Shown: positions 58,620 to 64,000 of the stretch, piece after piece | Position numbering within the stretch: position 1 is the stretch's first letter | Layout: every line of letters starts with the position of its first letter | Assembly: GCA_036488725.1 (NCBI GenBank) | Contig: DASXHD010000128.1 | Span: 1-64,000, forward strand | Origin: DASXHD01 sp036488725 | Lineage (GTDB): Bacteria; Myxococcota_A; Polyangia; Polyangiales; Polyangiaceae | Reading direction: 5' to 3' | Length of the DNA: 64,000 bases | Made by a program: the position numbers and the translations under genes | Notes under the pieces: generated by a model | What the model saw: only the letters and a program-made list of their open reading frames with translations | What the model was told of the DNA's origin: nothing | The model's database searches: none

Positions 58620-59429
58620 ATGCGTCTCGGTCTCGCGCTCGCCGTCCTCTCCATCGTGCTCGTCGCGCCCGCCGCGCGTGCGGACGAAGACGAGCCCAAG
58701 ATCTGGCAGCAGCTTTTTTTTCCGTTTCCGATCGTCGGCGCGCCGCCGCAGCTCGAACAGCAGGTCCAAGTCTTCGACAGTTATTTTCGCGGCAACGCCG
58801 GGAGCGGCGACGTCCTCTCCGCGGAGCTCGCGTACATCATCACCGGCGAAATCGGCATCGTCGCGACCGTGCCCTTTCAGTTCGGCTTCGACGGGCAGAC
58901 GACCGGATTTCAAGACGCACAAATTCTCCTTCAAGGTCTCGCCGCCGGCTCGCTCGAGCACGACTGGATGCTCTCGGTCGGTCTCGAAGGCACGGTCCCG
59001 ATCGGTCACGAAGATCTCGGCGCCGGTTCCGCGTACGGCGGCATGTTCGCGTACGTCGCGAAGCGTTTTTTTCATCATCTGATCTTCGAAGCGAACCTCA
59101 CGACGCTCTTTCCGATCTCGAATCCGGATGCGCCGCGCCAAGTCGTCGGTGCCGGGCTCGTCTCGATTCTCCTCACGCCGCGTCATTTTCGTTTTCCGAT
59201 TTATGCGCAGGTCGAAGCCGACGCGACGCTCGACTACGCGGGCGCGAAAGACACGAGCGGCACGGTCTTCGTCGCGCCCGAGATTTTTCTCGGACCCTTC
59301 AAGACGCCGATCAGCGACGGCACGCGCATCGCGGCCGGCGTGTCGTTCAACGTCTTCGGCGATGACGTTCACGGACAGACGTACACGCTGACCGCGGCCT
59401 TCGACATCCCGAACAAATACGGATACTGA
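58620..59429 (+). CDS. Outer-membrane beta-barrel-like protein
   Basis: A 269-residue protein with a signal peptide (MRLGLALAVLSIVLVAPAAR, cleavage near ARAD). The mature part has alternating beta strands (IITGEIGIVATVPFQFGF, LIFEANLTTLFPIS and others) and ends in an aromatic (NKYGY), as outer-membrane barrels do. ATG 58620 fits the signal. It is divergent from ddl by 48 bases and precedes an orphan response regulator. Transport role unknown. Confidence 0.75.
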   Translation: MRLGLALAVLSIVLVAPAARADEDEPKIWQQLFFPFPIVGAPPQLEQQVQVFDSYFRGNAGSGDVLSAELAYIITGEIGIVATVPFQFGFDGQTTGFQDAQILLQGLAAGSLEHDWMLSVGLEGTVPIGHEDLGAGSAYGGMFAYVAKRFFHHLIFEANLTTLFPISNPDAPRQVVGAGLVSILLTPRHFRFPIYAQVEADATLDYAGAKDTSGTVFVAPEIFLGPFKTPISDGTRIAAGVSFNVFGDDVHGQTYTLTAAFDIPNKYGY

Positions 59430-59453
59430 CGTGGTAGTGTCGGCGCGCGGGCG

Positions 59454-60149
59454 ATGGGCAGCGCCAAGAAGACGATTCTTCTCATCGAAGACGAGCCGCA
59501 CATCGTGATGGGCCTCCGCGACGCGCTCGAATTCGAGGGTTTTCGCGTCGTGTCGGCGGGCCGCGGGCGCGACGGCGTGGGGCTATGGAAGAGCGAAGCG
59601 CCGGACGCGATCATCCTCGATCTGATGCTGCCGGACATGAACGGCTACGCGGTCTGCGAAGAAATTCGGCGGACGAGCCCGACGGTGCCGATCATCATGC
59701 TGACGGCGCGCTCGCAAGAGAGCGACAAGATCCGCGGGCTCGACGCGGGCGCGGACGACTACGTCACCAAACCGTTTTCGGTGAACGAGCTCATCGCGCG
59801 CATGCGCGCGATTTTTCGTCGCGCGGCGCGCGCGCCCACGGGCACGCCCGAGAGCGCCGACATCGGCACGGCGCAAGTGAACTTCACGACGCACACGCTC
59901 GTCGCGCGCGGCAAGACGCACGAGCTCTCGTTCTACGAGGTCGAGCTCCTTCGGCTCCTCGTGGAGCGCGCGGGCCAGCCGGTGAGCCGCGACGAGATCC
60001 TCTCGAAAATTTGGGGCCTCGACGCGTCGCCGACGAACCGCACAGTCGACAACTTCATCGTGAAGCTGCGAAAAAAACTCGAGCAGCACCCGGACAAGCC
60101 GAAGCACATCCTGACGGTCTACGGCTTCGGGTACAAGCTCGCGGTTTGA
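59454..60149 (+). CDS. OmpR-family response regulator
   Basis: A 231-residue regulator with a receiver (phosphoacceptor Asp56, LDLMLP; Lys in VTKPF) and a C-terminal winged helix (ELSFYEVELLRLLVERAGQP and TVDNFIVKLRKKLE, ending GFGYKL). Both domains look functional. There is no histidine kinase beside it, so the partner is elsewhere. It starts 24 bases after the outer-membrane gene and ends directly against the convergent OmpA-like gene. Confidence 0.92.
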   Translation: MGSAKKTILLIEDEPHIVMGLRDALEFEGFRVVSAGRGRDGVGLWKSEAPDAIILDLMLPDMNGYAVCEEIRRTSPTVPIIMLTARSQESDKIRGLDAGADDYVTKPFSVNELIARMRAIFRRAARAPTGTPESADIGTAQVNFTTHTLVARGKTHELSFYEVELLRLLVERAGQPVSRDEILSKIWGLDASPTNRTVDNFIVKLRKKLEQHPDKPKHILTVYGFGYKLAV

Positions 60150-61235
60150 TTAATTGCCGGTGACGAACACGACTTCGAGTCGCGCGTTGCGGGCTCGGTT
60201 GCGCGCGTCGTTCGGGTCGACGACGGGCGCGCGCGTGCCGGCCATGAAGGTCTCGACCTTGTCCGCTTTCGCGCCGCCTTTGACGAGCGCGGCGGACGCG
60301 AGCTTCGCGCGTTCGTCGCTCGGGCCTTGCGGCGTCGCGTCGTTGACCACGACTTGGAGCGCGAGGTCGGCGTGCGCGGCGGCGACGCGACCGAGAGCTT
60401 CGAGGTGCGTCTCGGCGTCGGGCGCGAGGGCGCGCCCGCGGAATGCGTCGCGCATCGTGACGACGACGCCGCGTTCGTCGCGCGTCGGCGAAACGCCGGC
60501 GGCCGAGAGCTCCGAGAGCAAGACGTCGGTCGCGGTCGTCGCCGCCGATGCCGACGTGCGCACCGCGTGGCGCGCCTGCGTGAGGAGCGCGAGGCACGTC
60601 GTTCGCGCGCTCGCGGCCTCGTCGATCGGCGCGCGTCCAGTCGTCGCGTCGACGCGTTTGTCGAGCACGTCGAGCCGTTGATTTTCCTCGTCGACGTCGT
60701 GCGCGGTCGCCCCGAGTAAACGCGCGGCGCCGCACAAAAGCCGGGCTTGCGTGACGAGCGCGCGCGAAGCTTGGCGTCGCGCCGCCTCGCGTTTCGCGTC
60801 AGCGGGTCCGCTCGGCGCGGGCGCGTGCATCTCGCGCGCGATGGCGAGCTTCTTCGCGAGCTCTTCGCCGTCACGCTCGGCGGCGGCGCGCGCGGCTTCT
60901 AGCGAACGGAGCTCGTCGGTCTTCGCGGCGAGCTCGCTCTCGGCGTGCGCGAGGTCGGTCGTCGCGCGCGAGCTCCGCGCGACCATGCGCGTCCGTTGAT
61001 ACGCCGCGATGGCGCGCTCGGCGTGGAGCGACGCGGAGATGTCGTCTCCGTTTTGATAATCGACGCGCGCGCGATCGCGCTCGGCGTCGGCCTCGGCGAG
61101 CGCTTGCGGAGCGAGCTCGGACGATTGCGCGGTCGTCGAACGCGCGCGATCCATGTCGGCCATCAGCGGAAGCGGCGGACGCGCGCCCGCACAAGCCGCT
61201 AGCACGAGCGCCGACACGACGACGAAGCGCCTCAT
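60150..61235 (-). CDS. OmpA-like lipoprotein with coiled-coil centre
   Basis: A 361-residue lipoprotein with lipobox LAAC (Cys15 region). The N-terminal half is helical and Ala-rich (a DUF4398-like segment and a coiled coil), and the C-terminal about 110 residues resemble the peptidoglycan-binding OmpA domain (NRARNARLEVVFV at the end). It probably tethers the outer membrane to the wall. Its start overlaps the stop of the 149-residue gene (ATGA). Confidence 0.8.
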   Translation of the reverse strand: MRRFVVVSALVLAACAGARPPLPLMADMDRARSTTAQSSELAPQALAEADAERDRARVDYQNGDDISASLHAERAIAAYQRTRMVARSSRATTDLAHAESELAAKTDELRSLEAARAAAERDGEELAKKLAIAREMHAPAPSGPADAKREAARRQASRALVTQARLLCGAARLLGATAHDVDEENQRLDVLDKRVDATTGRAPIDEAASARTTCLALLTQARHAVRTSASAATTATDVLLSELSAAGVSPTRDERGVVVTMRDAFRGRALAPDAETHLEALGRVAAAHADLALQVVVNDATPQGPSDERAKLASAALVKGGAKADKVETFMAGTRAPVVDPNDARNRARNARLEVVFVTGN

Positions 61236-61681
61236 TTGTGCGCCCCCGCGTCTCCGCTTTCGACCTTCGAAAGCTCGGCCCCGAGGCGACCGTTTTCGGC
61301 GAGCTGCTGCTCGAGGAGCGCGCGCTCGCGCTCGACGTGCGCGCCCGCGTCACTCGCTGCAGTGCGCGCCGCCGCCGCGCGCGTCTCGGCCGCGTCCGCG
61401 CGCGCGAGCTCTTGCGCGACGTTCGTCCACTCGAGCGCGAGCCCCTCGGCCAAACGCGCGTGCCGATCGTCGCCCGCGACGCGCATGCGATGAGCCCGCT
61501 CGAGCGCCGCGTTCGCCTTCGCGATCGGCTCCGCGCAGAGCGTCTTCGTGTGCGGATCGCTCTCGAGCTGCTTCAGCGCGCCCTCGGCCGCGCTCCGATC
61601 GTCCCCCGCCGCGAACGCAATCGCCGACGCCGCGGCGACCCCGGCGACGAGCGCAAAAACCCAAGCGCGAGCGCGTTTCAC
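61232..61681 (-). CDS. Small Ala-rich helical exported protein
   Basis: A 149-residue protein with an N-terminal hydrophobic segment (MKRARAWVFALVAGVAAASA) that is either a signal or an anchor, then an Ala/Arg/Glu-rich helical coiled coil with one Cys. GTG 61681 is the start. The stop overlaps the OmpA-like gene start, so the two form a coupled pair and may form a complex at the cell wall. No family recognised. Confidence 0.62.
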   Translation of the reverse strand: MKRARAWVFALVAGVAAASAIAFAAGDDRSAAEGALKQLESDPHTKTLCAEPIAKANAALERAHRMRVAGDDRHARLAEGLALEWTNVAQELARADAAETRAAAARTAASDAGAHVERERALLEQQLAENGRLGAELSKVESGDAGAHK

Positions 61682-61744
61682 CCCCGCATGGGTGCCGCGA
61701 CCGGCGCCGCGGTGTCAAGCGAAAGCGTGGTATGCCTCCATTCC

Positions 61745-62182
61745 ATGAGCCAGGCGCGCGTCTCGTGGGACGAGTACTTCATGAACATCGCGCGCGAGGT
61801 CTCGACGCGCTCGACCTGCGATCGCAAGCACGTCGGCGCGGTCATCGTGCGAGACAAAATGATACTCGCGACCGGCTACAACGGCTCCATCCGCGGCCTG
61901 CCTCACTGCGACGAAGCCGGCCACGACATGGAAGACGGTCATTGCGTGCGCACGGTCCACGCCGAGGCGAACGCGATCGTCCAAGCCGCGAAGAACGGCG
62001 TGCGCATCGAAGGCTCCGGCATTTACGTGACCGCGTCGCCGTGCTGGTCGTGCTTTCGTCTCATCGCGAACGCCGGCATCGGGCGCATCGTCTTCGGCGA
62101 GTTTTACCGCGATCAGCGTATTTTCGAGACGTCGCAGCGCCTCGGCATCGAGCTCATCGACTATTCCAAGCGTGATAGATGA
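61745..62182 (+). CDS. Deoxycytidylate deaminase
   Basis: dCMP deaminase converts dCMP to dUMP for thymidylate synthesis. The 145-residue zinc enzyme has HAE (72-74, His ligand and catalytic Glu) and PCWSC (99-103, Cys ligands 100 and 103), plus GAVIVRDKMILATGYNGS, typical of this family (ComEB-like). ATG 61745 is the natural start. The stop overlaps the next gene's ATG (ATGA). Confidence 0.93.
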   Translation: MSQARVSWDEYFMNIAREVSTRSTCDRKHVGAVIVRDKMILATGYNGSIRGLPHCDEAGHDMEDGHCVRTVHAEANAIVQAAKNGVRIEGSGIYVTASPCWSCFRLIANAGIGRIVFGEFYRDQRIFETSQRLGIELIDYSKRDR

Positions 62183-62661
62183 TGGCACGCCCGGTGCTCT
62201 CCAAGAGCACCACCATGCGTTCCTTCGATACCGAGCCTGGAACCGACGTGATGCCGGGAGTCGTTCCGCGCACGCTGCCGCCGCCGGATCGTGCGAAGCC
62301 CCTGGGCCCGCGCGTCATCGTCGCCGACCCGTCCGCGGGCATGCGCGCCGAGCTCGTCGAGATCCTGCGCGCCGATGGCTACGATGTGCGCGAAGCATGT
62401 GACGGTCTTGCCTTGCTGGACCTCGTCGCCGCGTGGCATCCGGCGCTCGTCGTCGCCGCGTGGGACCTGCCGCATTTCGGCGGCACGCCGGTGCCCGAAG
62501 CGATCGCACAGTGCGGGCCGCACGCGCCGCGCGTGGTCGTGACGACCGCGACGGCTACGGAAGAGGTGCGCCGCGAAGCGCGGGCACACGGCGCATGCGC
62601 CGTCTTCCCGAGGCCGTTCGAGATGGACGACATCCGGACCGCGGTCCTCAACCTCGCCTGA
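62179..62661 (+). CDS. Degenerate receiver-domain protein
   Basis: A 160-residue protein whose last 115 residues fold like a CheY-type receiver (VIVADPSAGMRAELVEILR to FPRPFEMDDIRTAVL). The phosphoacceptor Asp position is Ala94, the acidic pair is reduced to one Asp and the conserved Lys is Arg145. It should not be phosphorylated in the usual way. The first 40 residues are unstructured. ATG 62179 overlaps the deaminase stop; Met13 (62215) is an alternative. An intrinsic terminator follows. Confidence 0.75.
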   Translation: MMARPVLSKSTTMRSFDTEPGTDVMPGVVPRTLPPPDRAKPLGPRVIVADPSAGMRAELVEILRADGYDVREACDGLALLDLVAAWHPALVVAAWDLPHFGGTPVPEAIAQCGPHAPRVVVTTATATEEVRREARAHGACAVFPRPFEMDDIRTAVLNLA

Positions 62662-62675
62662 TCTCGGAAACGAAA

Positions 62676-62708
62676 AAGCCCGCCTGGCCAGATGGGCCAA
62701 GCGGGCTT
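62676..62708. terminator. Bidirectional intrinsic terminator
   Basis: An 8-base outer stem (62676-62683 with 62701-62708, AAGCCCGC/GCGGGCTT) is extended by a 5-base inner stem (62685-62689 with 62695-62699, TGGCC/GGCCA) around a 5-base loop. An A-run (62673-62677) gives the T-tract on the minus strand, so it most strongly serves the minus-strand gene ending at 62733; the plus-strand receiver gene ends 15 bases upstream. Confidence 0.8.
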
Positions 62709-62732
62709 CTCCGCGTTTCGCGGTTTACGCGA

Positions 62733-64000
62733 TCACTCGGTGCCGGCGTCTGCCGCGCCGCTCTGCTCGATGCACTCGAGGTCGACGGTGGTGCCCGCCG
62801 GCGGACCCGAGCCGCCGAACTTGATCGCTTGCGAGCACGAGCCGCCGGTGTTCGCCGCACCTTCGACGTAGCACCAACCGATGGCGGCCGAGCCTTCGCA
62901 GCTCGCGCCTTGATAGTCGGTGCCTTGCGTCAGCTGCTGGAACTGACAGACGACCGGCGGCTGCTGGCCCGCGCCCGCGTCGCCGAGCCCCGCGATGAAC
63001 TGTTGATCGAAGCGCTGCACGACCGACGCATCCGGTTGCGACATGCCCGGGTCGGTGCAGCCCGCGCTTTGATCCGTTTGGTTCGGATAGACGACGAGGA
63101 TCAAGCACGGCACCGTGCCGTCGGTGCCGCGCGTCAGCGTTTGCGGCAAGCACTGTCCGGCGAGCGCGCTCTTCAGGCGGTTGACGATCGCCTGCATCGC
63201 GCCGTTGTAGCCGAAGCTCGGCGAGTTCGAGTCGCCGGAGACGACCTTCGCGCAGAGCGAAGCGACGACGGCTTGCTGGCCGAGTCCCTTCGCGACGCGA
63301 AGCTCGCGGATCGTCGGGTACGCCTTGCCTTTGATTTGCGAGGTGCGGTTCGCGACGTCGCAGAGCGGCGGGCCGCCCGGATCAGTCACCGCGTTGCCCA
63401 AGCAGTCGCACGAGCTCGCTCCGGTGCCGCACGGTCTCGGTGCGGGCAAGTCGAAGGTGCAGGCAAACTGAAGGTCGGTCTGCGCGTTCGACGAGAGCGT
63501 GTTCCACTCGCGGCCGTTGTCCGGATCGTTTCCGAGGTTGTACGTCGCGCCAGGCCCCGTCAGACCCGGGCGCGGCGCGAGCGACTCGATCATGTGCGGA
63601 TCGATGTTCGTCGTGTCGTAGTGCGCCGGATCGTGACCGAGGATCTTCTCCCAGTCGCCCGACGTGAGATCGAGCTTGAGGTTCCCGTTTCCGTCATCGA
63701 TCAGGCTGTTCGGGACGCCGCCGATGATCGCGTAGAAGACGAGGTCCGGCGTGCGCGAGCCGAGCTTGAGGCCCGTGCAGAGCGCGCCTGCGCTCGTGTC
63801 GGAGCCGTCGGGCAGGCTATCGGCGAAGAGCGGGTTCACGCAGTTCTTGATCGGCGCGTAATGGCCGACCGAGCTGGACGCGCCGTTGTCGTCTTCGTGA
63901 TCGCGATCCGGCACTTGCGTCGAGCGGAGACCGTCGACGTAACGCTGGATGTCGTATTGCGGATCGAGTCCGTAGCGCTGAAGCATGTACTGCTCGCCGT
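62733..64000 (-). CDS. Secreted Cys-rich protein, 5' end missing
   Basis: The 3' part of a gene running off the right edge of the window; at least 422 residues are visible. The protein has many Asp, Gly, Asn, Pro and Cys (pairs such as CDCLG and CSQAI), with few charged helices, typical of extracellular myxobacterial proteins. No catalytic motif or repeat is recognised. An in-frame Met at 63986 is not the true start because the frame continues to the window edge. An intrinsic terminator follows it. Confidence 0.6.
   Translation of the reverse strand, partial: GEQYMLQRYGLDPQYDIQRYVDGLRSTQVPDRDHEDDNGASSSVGHYAPIKNCVNPLFADSLPDGSDTSAGALCTGLKLGSRTPDLVFYAIIGGVPNSLIDDGNGNLKLDLTSGDWEKILGHDPAHYDTTNIDPHMIESLAPRPGLTGPGATYNLGNDPDNGREWNTLSSNAQTDLQFACTFDLPAPRPCGTGASSCDCLGNAVTDPGGPPLCDVANRTSQIKGKAYPTIRELRVAKGLGQQAVVASLCAKVVSGDSNSPSFGYNGAMQAIVNRLKSALAGQCLPQTLTRGTDGTVPCLILVVYPNQTDQSAGCTDPGMSQPDASVVQRFDQQFIAGLGDAGAGQQPPVVCQFQQLTQGTDYQGASCEGSAAIGWCYVEGAANTGGSCSQAIKFGGSGPPAGTTVDLECIEQSGAADAGTE

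Noticed and set aside
1..64000. tRNA, rRNA, CRISPR, transposase, integrase or prophage genes
   Set aside because: I looked for T-loop words, spaced direct repeats and DDE or integrase motifs and found none that fit.

Overview
The window is about 64 kb of GC-rich DNA, roughly two thirds G+C, and almost fully coding. It looks like chromosome from a myxobacterium (phylum Myxococcota, probably order Polyangiales), although no rRNA or other phylogenetic marker is present to prove this. The signs are Ser/Thr kinases with a C-terminal membrane anchor, many lipoproteins and beta-barrels carrying TPR or PEGA-like modules, MYXO-CTERM-type C-termini (Cys, hydrophobic helix, Arg cluster), a zinc-ribbon/GYF/TonB-like protein resembling the gliding protein GltJ/AgmX, and many orphan or degenerate response regulators. 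I see no tRNA, rRNA, CRISPR array, transposase, prophage or integrase. No stretch of more than about 215 bases lacks a gene.

Layout. 0-6 kb: end of an unknown gene, an SDR oxidoreductase and a lipase-like hydrolase, then on the minus strand a lipoprotein hydrolase, a Gln/Pro-rich membrane protein and trpS. 6-13.5 kb: a TonB-like periplasmic protein, two convergent paralogous polytopic GT-C-like proteins, polA with an apparently dead proofreading site, and a secreted trypsin-like protease. 13.5-24 kb (plus strand): membrane Ser/Thr kinase, two outer-membrane proteins, a processive family 2 glycosyltransferase, ihfA-merR, a large outer-membrane protein, an NtrC-type regulator and a receiver whose phosphoacceptor Asp is Glu. 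24-34 kb: queA-tgt joined by start/stop overlap to an MshEN-receiver-TPR fusion, then the GltJ-like protein and a lipoprotein, then dprA-topA. 34-37.7 kb: two unknown proteins, greB and a lipoprotein with five tandem cystine-knot-like modules. 37.7-46.8 kb: secreted proteins and lipoproteins, including a divergent pair of SUMF1/FGE-fold paralogues with a STAND ATPase abutting one of them, then def and a MarR regulator.

46.8-58.6 kb is one long minus-strand run read from ddl downwards: ddl, a PH-like membrane protein, Ser/Thr kinase, a 970-residue coiled-coil DUF4175-like membrane protein, a gluzincin metallopeptidase, a shortened acyl-CoA-dehydrogenase-fold protein, psd, and a methyltransferase with a long disordered arm. 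Start/stop overlaps link kinase, coiled-coil protein and peptidase, and separately psd and methyltransferase. This run is my best candidate for an undescribed envelope system. 58.6-64 kb holds an outer-membrane protein, an orphan OmpR-type regulator, an OmpA-like lipoprotein pair, dCMP deaminase, a degenerate receiver, a clear terminator and the 3' part of a secreted Cys-rich protein.

Two short words are unexpectedly frequent. One is a 14-bp palindrome, GTTCGGATCCGAAC, with four exact copies between 38.8 and 50.2 kb. The other is a bipartite word, TGCA-N3-TGCA, with ten occurrences.
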